A DNA stretch of 64,000 bases from Streptomyces sp. cg36. GTDB taxonomy: Bacteria > Actinomycetota > Actinomycetes > Streptomycetales > Streptomycetaceae. Positions 38,670 to 47,053 of this stretch are shown here, in pieces. The translations under genes were made by a program, and so were the position numbers. Numbering within the stretch: position 1 is the stretch's first letter; the number at the start of each line of letters is the position of its first letter. The stretch is from contig NZ_CP163520.1 in assembly GCF_041080675.1 (NCBI RefSeq), positions 4,216,001 to 4,280,000 on the forward strand, given 5' to 3'. A model generated the notes under the pieces. That model saw nothing but the letters and a program-made list of their open reading frames with translations, was not told where the DNA came from and did not search any database.

Positions 38670-39680
38670 ATGGAGCATGAGGTGTTCGTTCCGGTCGAGA
38701 CCGAACCGCTGCGCGCGGCCCTGCGGGACCCGGCGCGGGTCGCCCGCTGCGTCCCGGGCCTGCAGCAGGACGCGGGCGAGCCACCGGTGGCCGGCCGTCT
38801 CAGGCTGCGCCTGGAGGGGCACACGATCACCTACCGGGGCACACTGCGGATCACCGAGCTCGACGCGGACACCTTCGGCGTGGAGGCCGAGGGCACGGAG
38901 GCGCGCGGCACGGGCGCGGCCAAGCTCTCCCTCACGCTCGCACTGGCGCCCCGGGCGGAGGGCACCCTGCTGACCTTCACGGCGACGGCCACGGCCGACG
39001 GCCGCGTCGCCGAGGCCCGCCCCGAGGCGGCCGAGGCATCGGCCACCCGCCTGCTGGACCGTTTCGCCTCGGCGCTGGCCGCCGACGCGGGAGCGGCGCA
39101 GGAGAACCCGGACCCGGCCGGGTCCGAGGGCCGGGCGGCCGGTGCCGCGGAGGCGGACGCGGGGGCTGACGAGGCGGCGGCTGCGGGGGTCGACGAGGCG
39201 GCTGCCGCACCCGCCGGGTCCGCCGACGAGGCCCGGCCCGCCGACGCCTCCGACTCCGCGGCCTCCGCTGGTGCCTCCGCCGCCGGGGAAGGGCCCGGCC
39301 GCGGCGACGGCGCCGGGGAGGTGCCCGCCGCCGAGGACGCGTCCGGCCCCGGCGGCGATGCCGCCGAGTTCGACGACGCCCTCGGGCGGTCCGTGTTCGA
39401 CGCCGTGGTGCCGCCGCCGTCGCTCGACCCGCTCGCCGACGACGAGTTCGAGCTGCTCGACTCCGACTACGCGCCCGTGGAGGCCGCGCACGCCCGGCGG
39501 ACGATGATCGGCCGCAGCGCCGAGGAGGTCGACCACGCGCCGCCGCGCGGGCGGTACGCACCGGTGCCCGCCCCGGCCGGCTCGGGCGCGGGGGCCACCC
39601 TGCGCTGGGTCGCCCCCGCCGCCGCCCTGGCACTGGCCTCGGCGGTGGTGGTGGGCCGCGCACTGCGCCGCCGCCGTTAG
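38670..39680 (+). CDS. SRPBCC/CoxG-like protein with disordered linker and C-terminal helix
   Basis: 336 aa. Residues 1-135 form a START-like domain (MEHEVFVPVETEPLRAALRDPARVARCVPGLQQD, YRGTLRITELDADTFGVEAEG, TADGRVAEARPEAAEASATRLLDRFASAL). About 110 residues of Ala/Asp/Glu/Gly-rich low complexity follow, then a short conserved piece (LADDEFELLDSDYAPVEAAHARRTMIG) and one membrane helix ending RALRRRR. Homologues without the tail act in carbon-monoxide-dehydrogenase maturation, but no cox genes are near. Confidence 0.8.
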   Translation: MEHEVFVPVETEPLRAALRDPARVARCVPGLQQDAGEPPVAGRLRLRLEGHTITYRGTLRITELDADTFGVEAEGTEARGTGAAKLSLTLALAPRAEGTLLTFTATATADGRVAEARPEAAEASATRLLDRFASALAADAGAAQENPDPAGSEGRAAGAAEADAGADEAAAAGVDEAAAAPAGSADEARPADASDSAASAGASAAGEGPGRGDGAGEVPAAEDASGPGGDAAEFDDALGRSVFDAVVPPPSLDPLADDEFELLDSDYAPVEAAHARRTMIGRSAEEVDHAPPRGRYAPVPAPAGSGAGATLRWVAPAAALALASAVVVGRALRRRR

Positions 39681-39772
39681 GCCACCGTCGCCCTGCCGCC
39701 GAACGGGACGGCGCGGCGGTACGGGAGCACGTCACCGCACCCCGCCGCCCCCGCGCAAGTAGTGTCGGGGGC

Positions 39773-40582
39773 GTGAGTAGTGACAAGAGTGTCCGGCTGG
39801 CTGCCGGTGACGTCGAGTTGACGGTGCGTCCGGACAACGGATGCCGGATCGAGAGCCTGCGCATCGGCGGTACGGAGCTGCTGCGCCAGGGCGACCGGTA
39901 CGGCTGCTTCCCGATGGTCCCCTGGTGCGGCCGGATCGAGCACGGCGAGTTCCGCAACGGCGGCACCAAGTACACGATGCCGCTCAACTCCCCGCCGCAC
40001 GCCATCCACGGCACCGGCCGGGACTCGGTGTGGAAGCGCGTCCGGCTCGCCGAGACGGAGGACGGCCGCGCCGAGGCCCACTTCACGTACGACCTGGTGG
40101 AGCCGTGGCCCTACACCGGCCGGGTCACCCAGACCTTCGAGCTGTCGCCGGACGCGCTGACGCTGACCATGGGTGTCGAGACGTACGGCGACTCGTTCCC
40201 GGCGCAGGTCGGCTGGCACCCCTGGTTCCGGCGCGCCATCGGGGGCGAGGAGGACGTGCGGATCGGGTTCGAGCCCGCCTGGCAGGAGGAGCGCGGGGAG
40301 GACCATCTGCCGACCGGCCGCCGCATCGCCCCGGCCCCCGGCCCCTGGGACGACTGCTTCGGGATGCCGGACGGCGTCGACGTCACCCTGACCTGGCCGG
40401 AGCGGCTGGAGCTCAAGGTGACCAGCCGCAGCGAGTGGGTGGTCGTCTACGACGAGCAGGAGGAGGCGGTGTGCGTGGAGCCGCAGTCCGGCCCGCCCAA
40501 CGGCCTCAACACGCTCCCCCGGCTGGTGACGCCGGTGGACCCGCTGGAGCTGGCGACGACCTGGAGCTGGCGCCGCCTTTAA
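39773..40582 (+). CDS. Aldose 1-epimerase (galactose mutarotase family)
   Basis: 269 aa from GTG. Catalytic histidines are in PPHAIHGTGRDSVW and QVGWHPWFRR, and the base is the Glu in CVEPQSGPPNGLNT. FPMVPWCGRIEHGEFRNGG is the substrate loop. It interconverts sugar anomers in the cytosol. It ends 10 bases before pyrE and is probably co-transcribed. Confidence 0.9.
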   Translation: MSSDKSVRLAAGDVELTVRPDNGCRIESLRIGGTELLRQGDRYGCFPMVPWCGRIEHGEFRNGGTKYTMPLNSPPHAIHGTGRDSVWKRVRLAETEDGRAEAHFTYDLVEPWPYTGRVTQTFELSPDALTLTMGVETYGDSFPAQVGWHPWFRRAIGGEEDVRIGFEPAWQEERGEDHLPTGRRIAPAPGPWDDCFGMPDGVDVTLTWPERLELKVTSRSEWVVVYDEQEEAVCVEPQSGPPNGLNTLPRLVTPVDPLELATTWSWRRL

Positions 40583-40592
40583 GCTGGCGGGC

Positions 40593-41132
40593 ATGACTGA
40601 CGTACGCGCTGAGCTGCTCCAGCAGATCAAGGACAAGGCCGTGGTGCACGGCAAGGTGACCCTCTCCTCGGGTCTGGAAGCCGACTACTACATCGACCTG
40701 CGCCGGATCACCCTGGACGGCGAGGCCGCGCCGCTGGTCGGTCAGGTCATGCTCGACCTCACCGCCGACCTGGACTTCGACTGCGTGGGCGGTCTGACGC
40801 TGGGCGCCGACCCGGTGGCGACGTCGATGCTGCACGCCTCGGCCGCGCGCGGGCAGCGCCTGGACGCCTTCGTGGTGCGCAAGGCGCAGAAGGCGCACGG
40901 CATGCAGCGCCGCATCGAGGGCACCGACGTCAAGGGCCGTCGCTGCCTGGTGGTCGAGGACACCTCCACCACCGGCGGCTCGCCGCTGACGGCCGTCGAG
41001 GCCGTGCGCGAGGCGGGCGGCGAGGTCGTCGCCGTGGCGACGATCGTCGACCGGGGCGCGGCGGACGCGATCGCCGGTGCGGGCCTGTCCTACCTGACCG
41101 GCTACCAGCTGGGCGACCTGGGCCTGGCCTAG
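40593..41132 (+). CDS. pyrE: Orotate phosphoribosyltransferase
   Basis: 179 aa. PRPP motif RRCLVVEDTSTTGGSPLTAVEAV; catalytic loop with VVRKAQKAHGMQRRIEG; N-terminal KDKAVVHGKVTLSSGLEADYYIDLRRITLDG, the orotate-binding segment diagnostic for PyrE. It makes orotidine monophosphate in pyrimidine synthesis. Ten bases after the epimerase gene. Confidence 0.95.
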   Translation: MTDVRAELLQQIKDKAVVHGKVTLSSGLEADYYIDLRRITLDGEAAPLVGQVMLDLTADLDFDCVGGLTLGADPVATSMLHASAARGQRLDAFVVRKAQKAHGMQRRIEGTDVKGRRCLVVEDTSTTGGSPLTAVEAVREAGGEVVAVATIVDRGAADAIAGAGLSYLTGYQLGDLGLA

Positions 41133-41474
41133 CGGTACGCAGGTGCCGGGCGCCGCCGTACGGGGGCGCCGGGCGCCGGGGCGATGGGCGGAATGACCCG
41201 GATGTCGCCCTGCCCGTAACCGGTCCGGAGTATCCCGCAAGATCGACTGACGGGCACTCCGAAAGTGGTCACTCGGCTCCCTGTGCTTCTGCACAGCGCC
41301 TCTGACCTGCGCTTTCCCCGAGGGGGCGGCTGTTTCACGTGAAACAGCCGCCCCCTCGCGCACACGCAGGGTGGAGCCGGGCCGAGAGTCTGGAAAGATG
41401 GGCCGCGACGATGACGTCGCCCCCAGGTCAGGGCCAGCACATACGCAAACCCGCACATCACAAGGAGCGGACAG
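41133..41474. other. fba leader region containing parS
   Basis: 342 bases without a gene. It holds the 40-bp palindrome with parS at 41319-41358 and presumably the fba promoter in the remaining 115 bases; the strong site AGGAG lies just before the fba ATG. Confidence 0.6.
41319..41358. promoter_or_regulatory. parS: ParB-binding parS site inside a perfect 40-bp palindrome
   Basis: 41332-41345 is GTTTCACGTGAAAC, an exact parS consensus as bound by Streptomyces ParB. It is embedded in a 40-bp perfect inverted repeat (arms 41319-41338 and 41339-41358) whose flanking GAGGGGGCGGCT/AGCCGCCCCCTC arms would also act as a terminator stem between pyrE and fba. It is the only copy I see in the window. 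Known parS sites cluster around oriC, so this supports a core-chromosome location. Confidence 0.88.
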
Positions 41475-42497
41475 ATGCCCATCGCAACCCCCGAGGTCTA
41501 CAACGAGATGCTCGACCGGGCGAAGGCAGGCAAGTTCGCCTACCCGGCCATCAATGTGACCTCGACCCAGACCCTGCACGCTGCGCTGCGCGGCTTCGCG
41601 GAGGCCGAGAGCGACGGCATCATCCAGATCTCCACCGGTGGTGCGGAGTTCCTGGGCGGCCAGCACAACAAGGACATGGTGACCGGCGCGGTCGCCCTGG
41701 CCGAGTTCGCCCACATCGTGGCCGCCAAGTACGACATCACCGTCGCGCTGCACACGGACCACTGCCCCAAGGACAAGCTGGACGGCTACGTCCGCCCGCT
41801 CCTTGAGGTGTCCGCCGAGCGCGTGGCCAAGGGTCTGAACCCGCTCTTCCAGTCGCACATGTGGGACGGCTCCGCCGAGACCCTCGCGGACAACCTGGCC
41901 ATCGGCCAGGAGCTGCTCGCCAAGGCCGCCGCCGCCAAGATCATCCTTGAGGTCGAGATCACCCCGACCGGCGGCGAGGAGGACGGCGTCAGCCACGAGA
42001 TCAACGACGAGCTGTACACGACCGTCGACGACGCGCTGCGCACCGCCGAGGCCCTGGGCCTGGGCGAGAAGGGCCGCTACCTGCTGGCCGCCTCCTTCGG
42101 CAACGTCCACGGCGTCTACAAGCCGGGCAACGTCGTGCTGCGTCCGGAGCTCCTCAAGGACCTCCAGGAGGGCGTCGCCGCCAAGTACGGCAAGGCGTCC
42201 CCGTTCGACTTCGTCTTCCACGGCGGCTCGGGCTCCACGGCCGAGGAGATCGCCACCGCGCTGGAGAACGGCGTCGTGAAGATGAACCTCGACACCGACA
42301 CCCAGTACGCCTTCACCCGCCCGGTCGCGGACCACATGTTCCGCAACTACGACGGTGTCCTGAAGGTCGACGGCGAGGTCGGCAAGAAGTCCACCTACGA
42401 CCCGCGCACCTGGGGCAAGCTCGCCGAGGCGGGCATGGCCAAGCGGGTCGCCGAGGCGTGCGCCAACCTGCGCTCGACCGGCACGAAGCTGAAGTAA
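41475..42497 (+). CDS. fba: Class II fructose-bisphosphate aldolase
   Basis: 340 aa. Zinc ligands and active site: ALHTDHCPKDKLD, ILEVEITPTGGEEDGVSHE, GNVHGVYKPGNVVL, FVFHGGSGSTAEEI and VVKMNLDTDTQYAF, all diagnostic for class II FbaA. It cleaves or forms fructose-1,6-bisphosphate in glycolysis and gluconeogenesis. A terminator at 42534-42571 follows. Confidence 0.97.
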   Translation: MPIATPEVYNEMLDRAKAGKFAYPAINVTSTQTLHAALRGFAEAESDGIIQISTGGAEFLGGQHNKDMVTGAVALAEFAHIVAAKYDITVALHTDHCPKDKLDGYVRPLLEVSAERVAKGLNPLFQSHMWDGSAETLADNLAIGQELLAKAAAAKIILEVEITPTGGEEDGVSHEINDELYTTVDDALRTAEALGLGEKGRYLLAASFGNVHGVYKPGNVVLRPELLKDLQEGVAAKYGKASPFDFVFHGGSGSTAEEIATALENGVVKMNLDTDTQYAFTRPVADHMFRNYDGVLKVDGEVGKKSTYDPRTWGKLAEAGMAKRVAEACANLRSTGTKLK

Positions 42498-42533
42498 CGG
42501 CCGCGCGGGCCCAGCGCCCGCGCTCCCCCGTCC

Positions 42534-42571
42534 GGGGCCCGGTATCCCTCTCGTGGGGGGTGCCGGGCCCC
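42534..42571 (+). terminator. Terminator after fba
   Basis: GGGGCCCGG (42534-42542) pairs with CCGGGCCCC (42563-42571); 9-bp stem. Confidence 0.75.
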
Positions 42572-42595
42572 GTGCGTTCGGCGAGAGTGGAGTGC

Positions 42596-44071
42596 ATGAG
42601 CGTACGGATGGGCACGGCGGCGGGGCGATGGGTGCTGTTGACGACGGTGCTCGGGTCCGGGATGGCCATGCTCGACTCGACCGTCGTCAATGTGGCCCTG
42701 CCCCGCATCGGCGCCGACCTCGACGCGGACATGGCGGTGCTCCAGTGGACCGTCAACGCGTACATGCTGACGCTCGCCGGGCTGATCCTGCTCGGCGGAG
42801 CCCTCGGCGACCGGTACGGCCGCCGCAAGGTCTTCGTCTTCGGCGTCGTCTGGTTCGCCGCCGGGTCGCTGCTGTGCGGCATCGCGCCGGACGCGGGCGT
42901 GCTGATCGCCGCCCGCGCCCTCCAGGGCATCGGCGGCGCGCTGCTCACCCCCGGCTCGCTCGCCCTGATCCAGGCGGGCTTCCACCCCGACGACCGGGCC
43001 CGTGCGGTCGGCGTCTGGTCGGGCCTGGGCGGGGTCGGCGCGGCCGTCGGCCCGTTCCTGGGCGGCTGGCTGGTGGACGGCCCCGGCTGGCGCTGGGTCT
43101 TCCTGCTGAACGTGCCGCTGGCGGCGGTCTGCGTCCCCGTGGCCCTGCGGCACGTGCCCGAGTCGCGCGACGAGCGCGTGCACACCGGGCGGTTCGACGC
43201 CACCGGGGCGGCGCTGGGAGCAGCCGCGCTGGCACTGGTGACGTACGCGCTGATCGAGGCGCCCGGACAGGGGGCGTCGCCGCTGGTGCTGGGAACGGCG
43301 GCGCTGGGCGCGGTCCTGGGCGCCGCCTTCGTCCGGCTGGAGCGGCGGCTGGCGGACCCCATGCTGCCGCCCGACATCTTCGCGTCGCGCCAGTTCACGG
43401 CGGTGAACCTGGTGACGCTGTGCGTGTACGCGGCGTTCGGCGGCTTCTTCTTCCTGGCCGCGCTCCAGCTCCAGGTGGTCGCCGGGTACTCGGCGCTGGG
43501 CGCCGGGGCCGCGCTGCTGCCCACCACGGCCCTGATGCTGCTGCTCTCGGCCCGCTCCGGCGAGCTGGGCGAGCGCATCGGCCCGCGCATCCCCCTCACG
43601 GTGGGGCCGCTGCTGTGCGCGGCGGGGATGCTGCTGATGCTGCGGGTGGGGGTGGGCGCGTCGTACGTACGGGACGTGCTCCCCGCGGTCGTCGTCCTGG
43701 GCCTCGGCATGGTGACCCTGGTCGCGCCCCTCACCGCCACGGTCCTGGCCTCGGTGGACGCGGGCCGGGCGGGGCTGGCCAGCGGCATCAACAACGCGGC
43801 GGCACGGGCGGCCGGGCTGGTCGCGGTGGCCGCGCTGCCGCTGGTGGCGGGCATGTCACCGGACGCGTACCGCTCGGCGGCGGAGTTCGGATCGACGTTC
43901 CGGCGGGCGATGCCGGTGTGTGCGGGGGTGCTGGTGGTGGGGGCGGTGGTGGCGTTCGTGACGGTGCGGAGGGGGGGAGCGGGGTGTCATCCGGAGTGCA
44001 GGGTGTCGTGCGGGGTGGTACCACCCCTGGAACGCGCCCGCGAGGAACCCCCACGTCATCCCACCCCTTGA
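42596..44071 (+). CDS. MFS drug exporter, DHA2 (14-TM) family
   Basis: 491 aa, about 14 membrane helices. GSGMAMLDSTVVNVALPRIGADL (DHA2 motif D1), GALGDRYGRRKVFVFG (motif A), ARALQGIGGALLTPGSLALI (motif B region) and GVWSGLGGVGAAVGPFLGGWLVDGPGWRWVFLLNVP (motif C) are all visible. Proton-driven export of drugs or metabolites at the membrane. The C-terminal 25 residues are hydrophilic and reach the repeat array. No regulator gene adjoins. Confidence 0.92.
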   Translation: MSVRMGTAAGRWVLLTTVLGSGMAMLDSTVVNVALPRIGADLDADMAVLQWTVNAYMLTLAGLILLGGALGDRYGRRKVFVFGVVWFAAGSLLCGIAPDAGVLIAARALQGIGGALLTPGSLALIQAGFHPDDRARAVGVWSGLGGVGAAVGPFLGGWLVDGPGWRWVFLLNVPLAAVCVPVALRHVPESRDERVHTGRFDATGAALGAAALALVTYALIEAPGQGASPLVLGTAALGAVLGAAFVRLERRLADPMLPPDIFASRQFTAVNLVTLCVYAAFGGFFFLAALQLQVVAGYSALGAGAALLPTTALMLLLSARSGELGERIGPRIPLTVGPLLCAAGMLLMLRVGVGASYVRDVLPAVVVLGLGMVTLVAPLTATVLASVDAGRAGLASGINNAAARAAGLVAVAALPLVAGMSPDAYRSAAEFGSTFRRAMPVCAGVLVVGAVVAFVTVRRGGAGCHPECRVSCGVVPPLERAREEPPRHPTP

Positions 44072-44084
44072 GCACTGGCCCCTT

Positions 44085-44440
44085 TCCCCCGGCGGGTGGC
44101 TGGTCGCGCAGTTCCCCGCGCCCCTTTCGGCCGGGGGTTCGTCTGCGGGCGGGTGGTGGGCTGGTCGCGCCGTTCCCCGCGCCCCTGGAAACCCGCTTTC
44201 GTCTGCGGGCCGTGGTCGCTTCTCGCGCAGTTCCCCGCGCCCCTGAAAAGCCTCGTTCGTCTGCGGGCCGTGGTGGGCTGGTCGCGCAGTTCCTCGCGCC
44301 CCTAAAGCGTGGGGCTGAGGTGGGTTCTTCGGGTGTCGGGTATTCCTTGGGGGTGCGGGGGTGGCTGGAACGGTTGGCTGAGCCGCTGGCTTTTCAGGGG
44401 CGCGGGGAACTGCGCGACAAGCCCCCACCGGCCCGCAGGT
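44085..44440. repeat. Palindromic repeat array C (4 forward, 1 reverse core)
   Basis: Forward cores GCGCAGTTCCCCGCGCCCC begin near 44104, 44164, 44224 and 44283 (two carry one-base changes), period about 60. After a hinge of about 95 bases comes one reverse core at about 44398. The hinge CCTAAAGCGTGGGGCTGAG is the same sequence that the IS interrupts at 10701/12351. Confidence 0.85.
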
Positions 44441-44536
44441 GAACGACCGCGTTCGGTGGTGTCCCCCGGAGGGTCTGGGGAACGGGTGGGGTGGGGGTGA
44501 TCCTCCGTTGTCGGCGCCACGCGGCAGACTGGCCCC

Positions 44537-44950
44537 ATGTCCATTCACGAGAACCTCCTCGGCGGCCCCGCCCCGACCCACCTCCCCGACGACCCCGAAC
44601 CCCGCGACCTCCTCGCGCAGGGCACCGACCCCGCCGACGTCGCCGCCAAGTACCCCACCTCCTCCCTCGCCTGGGCCCAGCTCGCGGACGACGCGTTCGA
44701 CGCGGGCCGCACGGTCGAGTCGTACGCGTACGCCCGCACCGGCTACCACCGCGGCCTGGACTCGCTGCGCCGCGCCGGCTGGAAGGGCCACGGCCCGGTG
44801 CCGTGGGAGCACGAGCCCAACCGCGGCTTCCTGCGCGCCCTGCACGCCCTGGCCCGCGCCGCCCAAGCGATCGGCGAGCAGGCCGAGTTCGAGCGCTGCA
44901 CCACGTTCCTGCGGGACTCCTCCCCGCTGGCCGCCGACACGCTGGGCTGA
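44537..44950 (+). CDS. DUF3151 family protein
   Basis: 137 aa. MSIHENLLGGPAPTHLPDDPEPRDLLAQGTDPADVAAKYPTSSLAWAQLADDAFDAGRTVESYAYARTGYHRGLDSLRRAGWKGHGPVPWEHEPNRGFLRALHALARAAQ-type wording, split over helical TPR-like repeats, matches the actinobacterial DUF3151 family. Cytosolic; role unknown. Gene order fba - DUF3151 - DUF3152 - kynA is conserved in streptomycetes as far as I recall. Confidence 0.85.
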   Translation: MSIHENLLGGPAPTHLPDDPEPRDLLAQGTDPADVAAKYPTSSLAWAQLADDAFDAGRTVESYAYARTGYHRGLDSLRRAGWKGHGPVPWEHEPNRGFLRALHALARAAQAIGEQAEFERCTTFLRDSSPLAADTLG

Positions 44951-45097
44951 CCTGCGCGTTTCCGTACCGTCCGGGCATCTTCGGCCCGGACGGTACGATC
45001 GCACGCACCATCGAATATCGGACAACTGCACGCGCTGGCGCACGAGGCCCCACACCTCTCCCCCCAACTCCAGCCACAACAAGGGGAGAAGTCTGTC

Positions 45098-46009
45098 TTG
45101 GGCAAGCGAGCAGCCCGCAACGGAGCCCGTCGTGGCCGTGACCACACCCGACCCCGTGGCCGTGGCAGACGCCCGGCCCGGCGCCACCCGCGCGCCCTGC
45201 TGCTCGTAGGCGGTCTGCTCGGCCTCTCCCTGATCTGCGGCGCGGCGTTCGCCGAGTGGCACGACGGCGACGACACCCAGCAGCCCGGATACGCCGCGGA
45301 GACCCCGCTCGGCGACCGCGAGCCCCTGCCCGCCGACCCGTCCCCGTCCAAGTCGTCGAAGGACGAGAAGCAGAAGGACGGGAAGCAGAAGGACGAGAAG
45401 AAGGGGAAGGGCGGCTCCGGGCGCGCGCCGGGGGACGTGCCCGCCTCCGGGCCCGGCACCTTCACCCCGGCCGGTGCCTCCGGCGCCCCCGTCGGCACGG
45501 GCGGGCCGCTGCGCCGCTACAAGGTGCTGGTCGAGGACGGCGTCGACGTCTCGCCGCGCCAGGCCGCCACCGAGATCGAGGCGATACTCGCCCACCCCCG
45601 CAGCTGGGCCGCGCACGGGCGTGGCCGGTTCCAGCTGGTCTCGGGCGACGACCGCGCCGACGTGACGATAAAGATCGCCACCCCGGCCACCACGGACAAG
45701 CTGTGCGCGGTCAACGGCGACACCCACGGTGAGCTGAACTGCGAGGTCCAGGACGGCGTCGTGGTCAACCTCAAGCGGTGGGTGCTGGGCTCGCCGCAGT
45801 ACGACGGGCCGCCCGCCGAGTACCGGCACCTGATCATCAACCACGAGATCGGGCACATGATCGGCTTCCACCAGCACATGGCCTGCCCGGGGCCGGGCAA
45901 GCCCGCGCCGGTGATGCAGCAGCAGATCAAGGGCCTGGACGGCTGCAAGTCCAACGCGTGGCCGTACACCAAGGGCGGCGCCTTCGTGGAGGGGCCTTCC
46001 GTGCCCTGA
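45098..46009 (+). CDS. DUF3152 membrane-anchored metalloprotease-like protein
   Basis: 303 aa from TTG with AAGGGGAGAAG upstream. A basic cytosolic start, one membrane helix (ALLLVGGLLGLSLICGAAFA, residues 32-51), a charged Lys-rich linker, then an extracytoplasmic domain with YKVLVEDGVDVSPRQAATEIEAIL and NHEIGHMIGFHQHMACPG. The zinc motif starts HExxHxxG, but the third ligand position holds Gln flanked by His on both sides (FHQH), a one-residue displacement from the usual HExxHxxGxxH. Function unproven. Confidence 0.82.
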   Translation: MGKRAARNGARRGRDHTRPRGRGRRPARRHPRALLLVGGLLGLSLICGAAFAEWHDGDDTQQPGYAAETPLGDREPLPADPSPSKSSKDEKQKDGKQKDEKKGKGGSGRAPGDVPASGPGTFTPAGASGAPVGTGGPLRRYKVLVEDGVDVSPRQAATEIEAILAHPRSWAAHGRGRFQLVSGDDRADVTIKIATPATTDKLCAVNGDTHGELNCEVQDGVVVNLKRWVLGSPQYDGPPAEYRHLIINHEIGHMIGFHQHMACPGPGKPAPVMQQQIKGLDGCKSNAWPYTKGGAFVEGPSVP

Positions 46010-46111
46010 CGTGGGTGGAGGGGGCGTGCTTATGATGCGGGTGGGGACCGGGGCTCCGATGCCGATGAAGGAAGGGGCGGACCGCTACCCGGACACGTCG
46101 AGGAGACAGCG

Positions 46112-47053
46112 GTGTCATCAAAGATGTCCGAACCGGTCGAAAACGGCGCACCCGCAGAAGCACCCGCCGCGCACGCGGAAGCGCCCACCGCGCCCGTAGA
46201 AGCGCCCTCCGCGTCCACCGCGCCCGCCTCCGCCGACGCGGCCGTGGACGCCCCCAATCTGGACTTCGCGGGCACCACGCCGTACGAGGACTACGTCCAG
46301 GCGGACGTCCTCACCCACCTCCAGCAGCTGCGCTCCGACGACCCGGGCGAGATGGTCTTCCTGGTGACCACCCAGGTCATGGAGTTGTGGTTCACGGTGA
46401 TCGTCCACGAGTGGGAGACCGCCACGCGCGCGTTGCGCGAGGACCGGATCCCGGTGGCCGTGGACGCGCTCAAGCGTTCCGTACGCGAGCTGGAGGCGCT
46501 CAACGCCTCCTGGACGCCGCTGGCGCAGCTCACGCCCGCGCAGTTCAACTCCTACCGCTCGGCGCTCGGCGAGGGCTCCGGCTTCCAGTCCGCGATGTAC
46601 CGGCGGATGGAGTTCCTGCTGGGCGAGAAGTCGGCGTCCATGCTGGTGCCGCACCGGGGCGCGCCGCGCGTGCACGCCGAGCTGGAGAAGGCGCTCCAGG
46701 AGCCGAGCCTGTACGACGAGGTGCTCGCGCTGCTGGCCCGCCGGGGCCACGCGGTGCCGGCCGCCGTCCTCGACCGCGACCTCTCGCAGCGCTACGAGCC
46801 CTCGCCCGAGGTCGAGGCCGTCTGGACGGATCTTTACGCCGGGGACCAGAACGGGGAACTCGTACGCCTGGGCGAGGCGTTGACCGATGTGGGTGAGCTG
46901 GTGTGGCGCTGGCGCAACGACCATCTGGTGGCGACGAGGAGAGCGATGGGCGCGAAGACGGGTACGGGCGGTTCGGCGGGCGTGGCCTGGCTGGAGAAGC
47001 GCGCCGGGAAGAACGTGTTCCCCGAGCTGTGGACGGCGCGCAGCCATGTCTGA
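46112..47053 (+). CDS. kynA: Tryptophan 2,3-dioxygenase
   Basis: 313 aa from GTG. After 50 disordered Ala/Pro/Glu residues the haem enzyme begins: TTPYEDYVQADVLTHLQQLRSDDPGEMVFLVTTQVMELWFTVIVHEWETA, QFNSYRSALGEGSGFQSAMYRRMEFLLG, and near the end VWRWRNDHLVATRRAMGAKTGTGGSAGVAWLEK with the proximal His. It opens the tryptophan ring to N-formylkynurenine, the first step of the kynurenine route. Overlaps kynU by 8 bases. Confidence 0.95.
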   Translation: MSSKMSEPVENGAPAEAPAAHAEAPTAPVEAPSASTAPASADAAVDAPNLDFAGTTPYEDYVQADVLTHLQQLRSDDPGEMVFLVTTQVMELWFTVIVHEWETATRALREDRIPVAVDALKRSVRELEALNASWTPLAQLTPAQFNSYRSALGEGSGFQSAMYRRMEFLLGEKSASMLVPHRGAPRVHAELEKALQEPSLYDEVLALLARRGHAVPAAVLDRDLSQRYEPSPEVEAVWTDLYAGDQNGELVRLGEALTDVGELVWRWRNDHLVATRRAMGAKTGTGGSAGVAWLEKRAGKNVFPELWTARSHV

